A stretch of DNA of 64,000 nucleotides from Flavobacterium xinjiangense. GTDB lineage: Bacteria; Bacteroidota; Bacteroidia; Flavobacteriales; Flavobacteriaceae. The notes under the pieces were generated by a model. It saw nothing but the letters and a program-made list of their open reading frames with translations. It was not told the DNA's origin and did not search any database. Location of the stretch: the NCBI RefSeq assembly GCF_900142885.1, contig NZ_FRCL01000003.1:203091-267090 (forward strand), given 5' to 3'. This document shows positions 8,725-17,516 of the stretch, piece by piece (the stretch's first letter is position 1; the number at the start of each line of letters is the position of its first letter). Made by a program: the position numbers and the translations under genes.

Positions 8725-9915
8725 TTAAACGATACTTTCGATGTTAACTACTTCGTTTGTATCCGCTTTATAATCTACTCCTTCAACATCAAAGCCAAAC
8801 AGATTGTAAAAATCTTTTCTGTACCCTTCTAAATCTCCTATTTCAGATAAATTTTCAGTTACAGCTTCAACCCACAATTTAGCCACTTTTTCCTGAACGT
8901 CAGGACGCATTTCTAAATCGTCAATACGAATTCTACCTTTTTCATCAACCGGAACTTCGTTTCCAGTATATAATCTTTCTTGATATAAACGTTGAATTTG
9001 CTCAATACAACCTTCATGAATTCCTTCTTCTTTCATTATTTTATACAATAAAGAAATATACAATGGAATAACAGGAATCGCAGAACTTGCTTGGGTTACC
9101 AATGCTTTATTTACAGAAACGAAAGCTTTCCCTTCAATATCAGCTAAACTGTCTGTAATAGAAAAAGCCGTCGCTTCAAGATGATCTTTAGCACGACCAA
9201 TAGTACCTTTTCTATAAACTGCTTCCGTCAATGATGGTCCAATATAAGAATAAGCAACAGTTGTAGCGCCAGGAGCCAATAGATTTTCAGCTTTTAAAGC
9301 GTCAATCCACATACCCCAATCTTCACCGCCCATAACTGCAACAGTATTTTCAATATCATCACCACTGCAAGGCTCAATTGAAATTTCTGAAACTTTCCCG
9401 GAATGAAAATCAACGGTTTTATTGGTAAAAGTACTTCCGATAGGTTTCAAAACTGAACGATGCAAAACACCTGTAACCGGATGCATACGAACCGGAGAAG
9501 CTAAACTGTAGATTACTAAATCAACTTGACCTAAATCAGCTTTTATTAAATTTAATGTTTGTTTTTTAATTTCATTTGAAAACGCATCGCCATTAACACT
9601 TTTTGCGTATAAACCTGCTTTATGTGCTTCATTTTCAAAAGCAGCAGAATTATACCAACCCGGTGAAGCTGTTTTCCCTTCAGAAGGTGCTTTTTCAAAA
9701 AATACACCGATAGTTGATGCATCAGAACCAAAAGCACTTGTAATTCTGGAAGCCAAACCAAAACCAGTTGAAGCTCCAATTACTAATACTTTTTTAGCTC
9801 CTGCAATAGGACCTTTTGATTTAATATATTCAATTTGATTTTTAACATTTTGTTCGCATCCTTTTGGGTGAGATGTCGTACAAATAAATCCTCTCATTCT
9901 AGGTTCTATAATCAT
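8725..9915 (-). CDS. fabV: Trans-2-enoyl-CoA/enoyl-ACP reductase, FabV/Ter family
   Basis: NADH-dependent reduction of trans-2-enoyl thioesters. The 396-residue length is typical of FabV/Ter, longer than FabI. The N-terminus MIIEPRMRGFICTTSHP is diagnostic, then the Rossmann motif VIGASTGFGLASR (about 45-57). The catalytic Tyr-x8-Lys is Y234...K243 within VYRKGTIGRAK. Members act either as triclosan-insensitive FabV or as crotonyl-CoA reductase Ter; sequence alone does not separate the two. A strong promoter lies in the 3' end of recN and a terminator follows, so it is an independent unit. Confidence 0.95.
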   Translation of the reverse strand: MIIEPRMRGFICTTSHPKGCEQNVKNQIEYIKSKGPIAGAKKVLVIGASTGFGLASRITSAFGSDASTIGVFFEKAPSEGKTASPGWYNSAAFENEAHKAGLYAKSVNGDAFSNEIKKQTLNLIKADLGQVDLVIYSLASPVRMHPVTGVLHRSVLKPIGSTFTNKTVDFHSGKVSEISIEPCSGDDIENTVAVMGGEDWGMWIDALKAENLLAPGATTVAYSYIGPSLTEAVYRKGTIGRAKDHLEATAFSITDSLADIEGKAFVSVNKALVTQASSAIPVIPLYISLLYKIMKEEGIHEGCIEQIQRLYQERLYTGNEVPVDEKGRIRIDDLEMRPDVQEKVAKLWVEAVTENLSEIGDLEGYRKDFYNLFGFDVEGVDYKADTNEVVNIESIV

Positions 9916-9994
9916 ATTTTGTTATTCTTAAATTTATTATCTTGACATTACTTTTTTGCAAAACCACGCACAGTTCCTTTTTCTTAAAAGGAAA

Positions 9995-10024
9995 CAAATA
10001 TAAAGCTAAAAATTAATTCAGCAA
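9995..10024 (-). promoter_or_regulatory. Promoter of fabV, overlapping the recN 3' end
   Basis: Minus strand: TTG, 19 nt, then TATATTTG (TAnnTTTG). The TTG lies inside the last codons of recN. The predicted start of transcription near 9988 gives a leader of about 70 nt. An 8-bp inverted repeat (TTCCTTTT/AAAAGGAA, 9974-9993) follows immediately and might end recN transcripts. Confidence 0.7.
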
Positions 10025-11665
10025 GGCTTTTGCGTGATTTAAGGCTGAATCTGAAACGATAGTTCCCGATAACATTTGAGCTATTTCGACAATTCTTTCT
10101 TCATTACTCAATAACTTTAATTCAGATTGTGTGTCCTCACCAACAGTCGATTTGAATACTTTGAAATGTGCATTTCCTTTTGCAGCAATCTGTGGTAAGT
10201 GGGTAATGGCAAAAATTTGCATTTCATGACTCATCTCTTTCATGATTTCTCCCATTCTAATTGCAATCTCTCCCGAAACGCCAGTATCAATTTCATCAAA
10301 AATTAGTGTTGGTAATTTTGAGTATTGGGCCAATATCGCCTTTACAGCAAGCATAATTCTGGACATTTCTCCTCCAGAAGCCACTTTCTTCAACAAGCCG
10401 AAATCTGTTCCTTTATTAGCAGAAAACAAAAACTGAAGTTCATCTTTTCCGTTAGGCAAATAAGTTGAAGTTTCATTAAGCTCTATTTTAAAGCGCACAT
10501 TTGGCATTCCCAAAGTTTCTAAAATACTAATTAATTTTTGAGACAAAACAGGAATTGACTCCAATCTATTTTTATGAATGGCATCCGAAAAATCATCTAA
10601 TGCAATTGTTTTTTGCTTAATTGAATTAGTCAGTGCTGTAATTTCTTCTTCTATATTCCCTAATTCTAAAACTGAATTCTCTAATTTGGCCTGAATTTCC
10701 AATAATTCGTCCACTGCCGAAACCTGATGTTTCTTCTGCAGATTAAAAATCACTTGCAATTTTTGACTAATTAAATCCAATTGTTCAGGGTCATTAATAA
10801 GTTTCTCTGAGCATCGGTTTAGCTCATCTGAGATATCATCAAATTCAATTGTTATACTCGTAATTCTTTCTAATAAGGAATGATATTCTGTAGAGAAAGA
10901 AGCAATTTTCTGCAATGAAACTTTGATTTCATTCAAATTGTGTAAAACTCCTATTTGTTCTTCATTGGCAATAGCCAAAGATTTATCTATAGATTCTTTT
11001 ATAATCTCAACATTATTCAACTTTTCAAAATCAGCTTCAAGAACTTCCTGTTCACCAGATTTTAATTGTGCAGCAACTAACTCATCTAGTAAAAAAGTAT
11101 TGTATTCTTGTTCTTTTAGAGATTCAGTTTGTTTTTTAACCAGCGAATTAAGTTTAGATTTATCTGATTTATAACTTTTCAAAAGACTTTGATAATCTAG
11201 AATAGTCAACTGATTATTGGCAATTGCGTCTATAATTTCGAACTGAACATTTTCATCCGAAAGTTCTTGGGTTTGCTGTTGCGAATGAATATCAATCAAA
11301 AAAAGACTCAATTCCTGAAGCTCCTGAAGATTTACAGGACTGTCATTTATAAAAGCTCGTGATTTTCCCGAAGGCAGGATTTCACGTCTAATTATAGTGT
11401 CCTCTTCATAATCCAAATCATTTTCATCAAAAAAAGGACGCAAATTATATTTTGAGATTTCAAAATGAGCTTCAATAATACACTTTTCTTCTTTGTTTTT
11501 CAAAGATGTCAACTCGGCTCTTTTTCCTAAAACCAGGCCTAAAGCTCCTAAAATTATTGATTTACCTGCGCCAGTTTCTCCAGTAATTATTGAAAAACCT
11601 TTTGAAAAATCAATGGTTAATTTTTCTATAAGTGCATAATTTTTTATCGAAAGAGAGGTAATCAT
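10013..11665 (-). CDS. recN: DNA repair protein RecN
   Basis: SMC-like ATPase that acts at double-strand breaks to hold and prepare ends for RecA. At 550 residues it has normal length. The ABC head begins with MITSLSIKNYALIEKL and Walker A TGETGAGKSI (about 28-37). A long coiled-coil middle (about 150-370) follows, then the signature ASGGEMSRIMLA and Walker B TLIFDEIDTGVSG, and the D-loop/His region AITHLPQIA. It is the last gene of the bamD-rpoZ-coaBC-DUF4835 operon, 54 bases after its neighbour. Confidence 0.97.
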   Translation of the reverse strand: MITSLSIKNYALIEKLTIDFSKGFSIITGETGAGKSIILGALGLVLGKRAELTSLKNKEEKCIIEAHFEISKYNLRPFFDENDLDYEEDTIIRREILPSGKSRAFINDSPVNLQELQELSLFLIDIHSQQQTQELSDENVQFEIIDAIANNQLTILDYQSLLKSYKSDKSKLNSLVKKQTESLKEQEYNTFLLDELVAAQLKSGEQEVLEADFEKLNNVEIIKESIDKSLAIANEEQIGVLHNLNEIKVSLQKIASFSTEYHSLLERITSITIEFDDISDELNRCSEKLINDPEQLDLISQKLQVIFNLQKKHQVSAVDELLEIQAKLENSVLELGNIEEEITALTNSIKQKTIALDDFSDAIHKNRLESIPVLSQKLISILETLGMPNVRFKIELNETSTYLPNGKDELQFLFSANKGTDFGLLKKVASGGEMSRIMLAVKAILAQYSKLPTLIFDEIDTGVSGEIAIRMGEIMKEMSHEMQIFAITHLPQIAAKGNAHFKVFKSTVGEDTQSELKLLSNEERIVEIAQMLSGTIVSDSALNHAKALLN

Positions 11666-11719
11666 TTAAATTTATTTTGTGATGAAGAACAATGGGTATT
11701 TAGTTAATTGGAAAATCAA

Positions 11720-12604
11720 TTAGTACTTAATTAATGCCCATTTAGTAGAGTTTAAAGGAGATACTTTATTCAAGTTTTCGACCAAATCCGTAATAGATAT
11801 ACTGGGACCACCTGAAAAAATTGAAACTATCTCATCTGATTTAGCGTCAAAAAATACACGTGTCAAAAATGCATTTGGTCTTGATTTATTCAATTTGGAC
11901 AAATTAGATAAAGAGGTTTTGATTTTTTCTTTTGAAGATTTCAAATCCTGACTCATCAAATCTATTCCTGAATGATAATCGAATAAGGTTTGTCTAATGT
12001 CAATAAATGTAGGAGATAATAAATCGTTTATTAAAAAGTAACGATTTTGGTTACTATCGCTTTGAGTCCAACCTTTGTAACCGCCTTGTTGTGCAACATT
12101 TGAAATATTTTGGGCTGCTTCAAAATAAGGGTTTCCTGATTGTAATACAAAAGTATCCGCATCCATTCCTAAAATTATATTGCTATAAAAAGCTAACACA
12201 GATACTAAATTTGAATCGAAAGAAGTTGGATTGAAAATTAAATTCTCAAATTCAGTATATCGAAAACTGAAGTCTTTATCATTATAATTTAATACGGGAG
12301 AGGAATACGAGGAATTGAAAACCGGTCTTGATGATTGTACTTGAATCGTTGCCGTAAATTGATCAGAGTTGTTCGATAAAACAGTAATATACATCGAACA
12401 GTTAATCTTTTCATTTTGTTTAAAAGATTGTCCGGTCCAATCTGTTTTATTAACAAATTCACTTACTGAAGCTTCTAAAGTTTTAAAAACTTGTTGATTG
12501 GCATTACTTAATTTTTGTGCATTTACAGTCACCGTACAATTTAACTGTTGCGCTTGCGAAAGCCCAGAAGTCAGTAATAAAAGAAAAGTAATTATTTTAT
12601 TCAT
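11720..12604 (-). CDS. DUF4835 family periplasmic protein, probable type IX secretion component (PorD-like)
   Basis: A 294-residue exported protein with a signal peptide (about 1-19, cleavage after LSQAQ). The pattern NCTVTVNAQKLSNANQQVF, with FVNKTDW and VLQSGNPYFEAAQ further on, fits the DUF4835 family, which from memory is annotated in Bacteroidota as type IX secretion system protein PorD. The location between coaBC and recN is the usual one in Flavobacteria. It overlaps the coaBC stop by 8 bases, which implies translational coupling. The secretion role is family knowledge and was not checked; no other secretion genes are in the window. Confidence 0.72.
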   Translation of the reverse strand: MNKIITFLLLLTSGLSQAQQLNCTVTVNAQKLSNANQQVFKTLEASVSEFVNKTDWTGQSFKQNEKINCSMYITVLSNNSDQFTATIQVQSSRPVFNSSYSSPVLNYNDKDFSFRYTEFENLIFNPTSFDSNLVSVLAFYSNIILGMDADTFVLQSGNPYFEAAQNISNVAQQGGYKGWTQSDSNQNRYFLINDLLSPTFIDIRQTLFDYHSGIDLMSQDLKSSKEKIKTSLSNLSKLNKSRPNAFLTRVFFDAKSDEIVSIFSGGPSISITDLVENLNKVSPLNSTKWALIKY

Positions 12605-13808
12605 AAAAATGTGCTACTACCTTGTTTAATATATCATCAGCAACTGCTTCCTTAGATTTTAAATCCATTGGTTCAATATTAAAAAACTTATCTATAAAGG
12701 TAACTTTATTTGTTGGTTTTCCAAAACCCGCTCCTGAATCTTGTAATGAATTTAAAACAATCAAATCTAAGTTTTTTTTCTGAATTTTCAGCTTCGCATT
12801 CTCAATTTCATTTTCAGTTTCCAAAGCAAAACCAATTAAAAACTGATTATCTTTGATTTCCCCTAAAGAAGCTAAGATATCCTTTGTTTTCTCCAGTTCA
12901 ATAGTAAAATCATCTGCACTCTTTTTTATTTTTTGTGCAGCTACAATTTTCGGTCTGTAATCCGCAACAGCTGCTGCGGCAATCGCCACATCAACTTCAC
13001 CATAATATTGATGACAGGCGTCATACATTTCCTGAGCAGAAACGACAGGAATCACTTTTATCAAAGGATTGCTTACTTTACAATGAGTGGGACCAGTAAC
13101 CAGTATTACCGAAGCACCTAAATTTGCAGCGCTTGAAGCAATATCAAAACCCATTTTTCCTGATGAATGATTTCCTATAAAACGCACCGGGTCTATCGCT
13201 TCGTAGGTAGGACCAGCGGTAATTAATATTTTTCTACCTTTTAATGGCAACCTGCTTTCTAAATCAGCTTCTATAAATGCAACGATATGTTCCGGTTCCG
13301 CCATTCTTCCTTCTCCTGAAAGTCCACTAGCCAATTCTCCGCTTTCAGCAGGAATTATAGTATCACCAAATTGAGTCAGAGAGAAAAAATTAGCAATGGT
13401 GGATGGATGTTTGTACATATCCAAATCCATCGCAGGAGCATAATAAACTGGGCATTTTGCAGATAAATAAGCTGCAATCAAAAGATTATCACAGGTACCA
13501 TTTGCCATTTTAGACAAGGTATTTGCAGTAGCTGGAGCAATAACCATTAAATCAGCCCAAAGAGCTAATTCAACATGATTGTTCCATTTTTCATTCTCGT
13601 CATCTTGATTGTAAAAGCTGGAAAATACAGGATTTTTTGATAACGTAGATAACGTTAATGGAGTTATAAAATCCTTAGAAGCAGGTGTCATTATCACTTG
13701 GACATGTGCACCTGCTTTTATGAAAAGTCGCACTAATGAAGCTGTTTTATAGGCTGCAATTCCACCAGAAATACCTAGTAAAATTTTCTTACCGTTTAAA
13801 ACTGACAT
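12597..13808 (-). CDS. coaBC: Bifunctional phosphopantothenoylcysteine decarboxylase / phosphopantothenate-cysteine ligase
   Basis: Two consecutive CoA-pathway steps in one cytoplasmic protein: ligation of cysteine to 4'-phosphopantothenate, then decarboxylation to 4'-phosphopantetheine. The flavin-binding CoaC half is at about 1-180 (KILLGISGGIAAYK, APATANTLSKMANG, YYAPAMDLDMY). The CoaB half is at about 190-400 (ILITAGPTYEAIDPVRFIGNHSSGKMG, IAAAAVADYRP, FALETE). I chose the start at 13808 (MSVLNGKK, 403 residues): the ATG-like start at 13850 would add 14 atypical residues and overlap rpoZ by 35 bases. Confidence 0.96.
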   Translation of the reverse strand: MSVLNGKKILLGISGGIAAYKTASLVRLFIKAGAHVQVIMTPASKDFITPLTLSTLSKNPVFSSFYNQDDENEKWNNHVELALWADLMVIAPATANTLSKMANGTCDNLLIAAYLSAKCPVYYAPAMDLDMYKHPSTIANFFSLTQFGDTIIPAESGELASGLSGEGRMAEPEHIVAFIEADLESRLPLKGRKILITAGPTYEAIDPVRFIGNHSSGKMGFDIASSAANLGASVILVTGPTHCKVSNPLIKVIPVVSAQEMYDACHQYYGEVDVAIAAAAVADYRPKIVAAQKIKKSADDFTIELEKTKDILASLGEIKDNQFLIGFALETENEIENAKLKIQKKNLDLIVLNSLQDSGAGFGKPTNKVTFIDKFFNIEPMDLKSKEAVADDILNKVVAHFYE

Positions 13809-13815
13809 TGTACTA

Positions 13816-14133
13816 TTATTTATTTGAATCCCTGTGGTAGATTTTACCATCCAACCATTCTTGAACTGCTAAAGCGTGTGGCTTAGGCAATTTTTCGTAA
13901 AATTTAGAAACCTCAATTTGTTCTTTATTTTCAAAAACTTCTTCAAGACTGTCATTATATGTAGCAAATTCTTCCAATTTTTCTGTCAATTCCTTTTTGA
14001 TTTCAGAATTGATTTGGTTTGCTCTTTTAGCCATAATTGTTATCGCTTCATACACGTTACCAGTAGGTTCTTCAATAACGTTTTTGTTGTATGTTATTGT
14101 ATTTACCGGAGCATTCGTCTTTTTTAAATCCAT
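13816..14133 (-). CDS. rpoZ: RNA polymerase omega subunit, Bacteroidota type
   Basis: Small subunit that stabilises the beta' subunit in RNA polymerase. The 105-residue product starts MDLKKTNAPVNT, the usual start of the Bacteroidota omega family, followed by NVYEAITIMAKRANQINSEIK, which corresponds to the conserved omega helix that contacts beta'. A longer frame to 14169 is open but would overlap bamD. The gene lies between bamD (4 bases upstream) and coaBC (7 bases downstream). Linkage of rpoZ to coaBC is widespread in bacteria and supports the call. Confidence 0.88.
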   Translation of the reverse strand: MDLKKTNAPVNTITYNKNVIEEPTGNVYEAITIMAKRANQINSEIKKELTEKLEEFATYNDSLEEVFENKEQIEVSKFYEKLPKPHALAVQEWLDGKIYHRDSNK

Positions 14134-14137
14134 GACT

Positions 14138-14932
14138 TTATTTATTAAATTTTTGTAAATCTTTTTCAATTCGAGCTAACATTTCGTCCGCTGTCTTTTT
14201 ATATTTTGAATTCGCATTAAATTTTACAAGATTTGAATGTGCTGTTTTTGCTACATTTAATCTTTCTTCCATTTTTGCAGGAATACTGTTAATTGCTAAT
14301 TGGTAAGCAGAATCATATTTATAAAACAAGGCATCTTCCTTGTATGTTGTACCAGGATAATCGCCTAAAAAATTATCAAAAGCTACTATTGCAGACTTGT
14401 AATCTGAAATAGTATTATATCCTTTAGCATTTTCATACACCTTTTTTTCAATCTTTTCGGTTAGCACTTTTACAGTTGCATTTGCCTCAGCTAAATATTC
14501 AGAATTAGGATAATTATCTATAAATGCTTGTAATTTCTCAATGGCTTTAAAAGTATCCTTCTGATCCAAGCTATATACTGGCGAAAGCATTGAATAGCTT
14601 TTTGCACCTAAATAAGCAGCTTCTTGTATTTTTTCACTTTTTGGATACCCAGATACAAAACTCTCAAATTGATATCCCGCTAAATAGTATTGTTTGGTTT
14701 TGTAATAGGATTGGGCAAACATGTAAAACAACTTTTCAGCTTGTGGTTTCCCTCTGTAAGCGGGAGCAATTTGCTCAAAAATGCGTATTGCTTTGGTATA
14801 TTTACCTGAATCATACAATTTAGTTGCCATATCAAATTTTACAGCAACATCTTCGGTTTTCAATGCTTTTTGATATTCATTGCAAGAACTAAAAACAACA
14901 ATAAGAAGCAATAGAGATATTATTTTTTTCAT
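14138..14932 (-). CDS. bamD: Outer membrane protein assembly factor BamD
   Basis: Lipoprotein of the BAM complex that folds beta-barrels into the outer membrane. The 264-residue product has the lipoprotein signal MKKIISLLLLIVVFSSC with lipid-attachment Cys17, followed by TPR-like repeats (YDSGKYTKAIRIFEQIAPAYRGKPQAE, then YFLAGY-type repeats and SEYLAEA). The chosen start (14932) places the signal peptide at the N-terminus; the longer open frame to 14983 would reach nearly to the predicted transcription start. First gene of the bamD-rpoZ-coaBC-DUF4835-recN operon. Confidence 0.93.
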   Translation of the reverse strand: MKKIISLLLLIVVFSSCNEYQKALKTEDVAVKFDMATKLYDSGKYTKAIRIFEQIAPAYRGKPQAEKLFYMFAQSYYKTKQYYLAGYQFESFVSGYPKSEKIQEAAYLGAKSYSMLSPVYSLDQKDTFKAIEKLQAFIDNYPNSEYLAEANATVKVLTEKIEKKVYENAKGYNTISDYKSAIVAFDNFLGDYPGTTYKEDALFYKYDSAYQLAINSIPAKMEERLNVAKTAHSNLVKFNANSKYKKTADEMLARIEKDLQKFNK

Positions 14933-14999
14933 TTTTTTACTTTTTTCCTGATTTTCGCAGTTTATTTTAACATAAAAAATCATACCGAAGTTTCGGTGG

Positions 15000-15029
15000 C
15001 AAATTTAGTTATTAATTTAGCTACTTCAA
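15000..15029 (-). promoter_or_regulatory. Promoter of the bamD-rpoZ-coaBC-recN operon
   Basis: Minus strand: TTG, 19 nt, then TAAATTTG, matching the Bacteroidota consensus at exact spacing. Predicted leader is about 60 nt. A small palindrome (CCGAAGTTTCGG, 14985-14996) lies at the predicted transcription start and could be an operator or leader hairpin. Confidence 0.7.
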
Positions 15030-15062
15030 AATATATTTTTGTTTAAAAAAATATAACGTTTA

Positions 15063-15950
15063 TTACCCTATTTTATTGATTTTTTTAACAAACTGATCAA
15101 TTCGTTCCGCTAATATTTCATCTGCTTTTATCAATGGCAGACGAACTACATTTTCAGCTATTCCCAGTGATAGAAACACTTGTTTGATTCCAGCAGGATT
15201 TCCTTGTTCGAAAATCATATCAATACAATCATCTAAAATGTATTGTGTTTTGAATGCTTCATCCACTTTTCTATTCAAACCCAGTCGAATCATTTCAGAA
15301 AATTCTTTTGGAAAACCTTGTCCGATTACAGATATAACGCCCGATCCACCTGCCAAAACCATTGGTAAAGCAATCATGTCATCTCCAGAAATCACCAGAA
15401 AATCTTTTGGCTTATTTTTTAGTAACTGCATGGCCTGCACCAAATCCCCTGCAGCTTCCTTGATGGCAACCACATTTTTAAAATCATTTGCCAAACGCAA
15501 AACAGTTGAAGGCAACATATTACTAGCCGTTCTTCCTGGAACATTATATAAAATTACTGGAATTGGAGATGCTTCGGCGACTGCTTTGAAGTGTTGATAA
15601 ATACCTTCTTGCGTTGGTTTATTATAATACGGTGAAACAGAAAGAATTGCCGCAAACGATGATAAATCTCTAGTTTTAAGCTCGTCGACTACTTTCATCG
15701 TGTTATTTCCACCTACTCCTAAAACTAAAGGCAAACTACCGTTATTAGCATCAATAACAGTTTTAATAACTAATTCTTTTTCCTCTTGAGACAATGTAGC
15801 ATTTTCGGCAGTTGTGCCTAGCACTACAAGATATTCAATTCCTCCGTCGATTGAAAAATTTACAATTCTTCGCAATGCTTCCGTGTCAATTGAAAAATCT
15901 TCTTTAAATGGAGTTACAAGGGCAACACCAGTTCCTATAAATGATTGCAT
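15063..15950 (-). CDS. dapA: 4-hydroxy-tetrahydrodipicolinate synthase
   Basis: Condenses pyruvate with aspartate semialdehyde in lysine and diaminopimelate synthesis. At 295 residues it is of normal length with a TIM-barrel pattern. Active-site residues seen are the Thr pair in [10 protein letters not shown] (T46/T47), Y109 (SPYYNKP), Y135 (LYNVPGRTA) and Schiff-base Lys K164 in VAIKEAAGD. It starts 1 base after the DUF6913 gene, so they are translationally coupled. No lysine riboswitch is visible upstream. Confidence 0.97.
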   Translation of the reverse strand: MQSFIGTGVALVTPFKEDFSIDTEALRRIVNFSIDGGIEYLVVLGTTAENATLSQEEKELVIKTVIDANNGSLPLVLGVGGNNTMKVVDELKTRDLSSFAAILSVSPYYNKPTQEGIYQHFKAVAEASPIPVILYNVPGRTASNMLPSTVLRLANDFKNVVAIKEAAGDLVQAMQLLKNKPKDFLVISGDDMIALPMVLAGGSGVISVIGQGFPKEFSEMIRLGLNRKVDEAFKTQYILDDCIDMIFEQGNPAGIKQVFLSLGIAENVVRLPLIKADEILAERIDQFVKKINKIG

Positions 15951-15951
15951 A

Positions 15952-16479
15952 TTATTGTATTATATTTTGTTTAAATAATTTTAAATATCTGAATAATTCA
16001 GCTGTGAAAACCTTATAATTTTTGACATTTGTATCAACCGTCAAATGGTTTAATTTTTTGTCTATTGCGGAAAAACCTACTTTAAATGATGCTTTCGAAT
16101 TATGAGTAATAAGCATTAATATTGCTTTTTCTACATCATAAAAACTGATCAGTAAATCAAACTTCTCATTGATAAAATCGTTTACATTTGGGTTTTCAAT
16201 TTCTCCCTTCCAATTAAGATGTTTATCACTGAAACCAACTTGTGAATTTACTTCATTTGACTTAAATCTGTCTCTGTAAACTATAACTTTAATACTTTTC
16301 TTTGGAATTCCGTTTGCTATTAACTCATTAATCAGGACCTCCTTTTCTGAGAAATGACTTGCATCAATAAGCAAACCAACAGTTTCTATTTCAACTGAAA
16401 GTATATTACTTTTTAAATCATGCAAACTGTTTTTCAATTTATTTTTTACGTAGAAATCCTTTATATAATTTAAAAACAT
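15952..16479 (-). CDS. DUF6913 family protein of unknown function
   Basis: A 175-residue soluble protein without a signal peptide or membrane segment. It has alternating strand/helix patterns ([30 protein letters not shown]) and a basic N-terminus. I recognise it as the protein that precedes dapA in Flavobacteria (DUF6913); no function is known to me. It is coupled to dapA with 1 base between them. It starts 47 bases from the divergent nucleotidase gene, with a TAATTTTG box in between. Confidence 0.75.
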   Translation of the reverse strand: MFLNYIKDFYVKNKLKNSLHDLKSNILSVEIETVGLLIDASHFSEKEVLINELIANGIPKKSIKVIVYRDRFKSNEVNSQVGFSDKHLNWKGEIENPNVNDFINEKFDLLISFYDVEKAILMLITHNSKASFKVGFSAIDKKLNHLTVDTNVKNYKVFTAELFRYLKLFKQNIIQ

Positions 16480-16497
16480 ACTACTTTTACTTTGTTA

Positions 16498-16505
16498 CAA
16501 AATTA
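16498..16505 (-). promoter_or_regulatory. -7 box for the DUF6913-dapA operon
   Basis: Minus strand reads TAATTTTG, matching TAnnTTTG, 19 bases before the start codon in the 47-nt divergent spacer. No TTG is seen at the expected upstream distance. Confidence 0.45.
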
Positions 16506-16526
16506 ATTAATTAAGTCGCATTTAAA

Positions 16527-17327
16527 ATGGTAAATCTAAAAAAGTATAACGATGTTTTAAAACTTTTTGTTATATTCTTAACATTTTTTTTTATTGTTTC
16601 CTGTAGTAAACAAAATTACCATGTTTCTAAAATAGAAGGCAAACGAATTCCCATCACTGAAAAGGGAAATGTGGTTGCTAATTCAAGCGAACAGGCAATA
16701 CAAATCGAAAACTTCATTAAACCGTATCGCGAACATATTAATAAAGATCTAGACAGTATTCTTGCCTATTGTCCGGTTACGCTAGATAAAAGCTCCGGTA
16801 AATGGCAGTCAACTATTGGGAATTTAATAGCTGACGTTACACTGAAGCGAGGCAATCTGGTATTTAATGCCCGAGAAAAAAAGAAAATCGATATTTGTTT
16901 ACTCAATCACGGTGGCATTCGTTCTATTCTCCCAAAAGGGCATGTAACCAGCAGAACGGCTTTTGAAATCATGCCTTTTGAAAATACTATGGTTGTTATT
17001 GCTTTGAAAGGAGAACAAATTCTTGAATTGGTTGACTATTTTATCGCCGAAAAAAAACCACATCCAATCTCCGGAATTAGTTTTACAATTGGCAAAAATA
17101 ACGCAGCCAAAAACATCTTAGTTCAAGGAAAACCAGTTGAAAAAGACAAAATTTATTATGTTGGAACTAATGATTATTTATCAAATGGTGGTGATAACAT
17201 GAGTTTCTTTAAAAAAGGAGTTCAGAAATTTGATTTGGATTACAAACTGCGAAATATTCTGATTGATTATTTCAAAGAAGTGGATACAATTCCTGTTATC
17301 AATGATATCCGAATTTCTGTTGAATAA
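16527..17327 (+). CDS. 5'-nucleotidase C-terminal-domain lipoprotein
   Basis: A 266-residue envelope protein carrying only the substrate-binding (C-terminal) domain of UshA-type 5'-nucleotidases. The N-terminal hydrophobic stretch ending FFFIVSC marks a lipoprotein. Domain motifs seen are the NLIADV region, LLNHGGIRS, FEIMPFENTMVV and the nucleobase-stacking NDYLSNGGDNM. The metal-binding phosphoesterase domain is absent and is encoded by the next gene on the same strand, so the two probably form one split enzyme that takes phosphate from extracellular nucleotides. About 190 bases with a structured repeat separate them. Confidence 0.85.
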   Translation: MVNLKKYNDVLKLFVIFLTFFFIVSCSKQNYHVSKIEGKRIPITEKGNVVANSSEQAIQIENFIKPYREHINKDLDSILAYCPVTLDKSSGKWQSTIGNLIADVTLKRGNLVFNAREKKKIDICLLNHGGIRSILPKGHVTSRTAFEIMPFENTMVVIALKGEQILELVDYFIAEKKPHPISGISFTIGKNNAAKNILVQGKPVEKDKIYYVGTNDYLSNGGDNMSFFKKGVQKFDLDYKLRNILIDYFKEVDTIPVINDIRISVE

Positions 17328-17389
17328 AAAATATGAATTCAGTCTCAGTATTCAGTTTTGAATAGCTAGAAAATTGTTCCATAAATATA

Positions 17390-17503
17390 TAGCCCTAGCC
17401 CCGAGTGAAGTGTAAATCCTTTTTATCCGCCTTTTTGGCGGATAAAAAGATTGAAACGGAAAGCGGGACACGAGCAAAGCGAACTGACGAAGTAAATAGC
17501 TCC
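17390..17503. repeat. Structured dispersed repeat, copy 1 (extended form)
   Basis: Shares the arms AGCCCT...AAATCCTTT and AAAGATTGAAACGGA...AATAGCTCC with copies at 30057-30160 and 45035-45113. The central hairpin is a perfect 13-bp stem (17419-17431 with 17437-17449) around TTTTT. This copy has about 30 extra bases in its 3' arm. It fills the spacer between the two nucleotidase halves and ends 13 bases before the second start. Confidence 0.8.
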
Positions 17504-17516
17504 AAAAAAAATAATA

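Noticed and set aside
13809..13850. Longer coaBC start
   Set aside because: Overlaps rpoZ by 35 bases and adds residues not found in the family; MSVLNGKK is the natural start.
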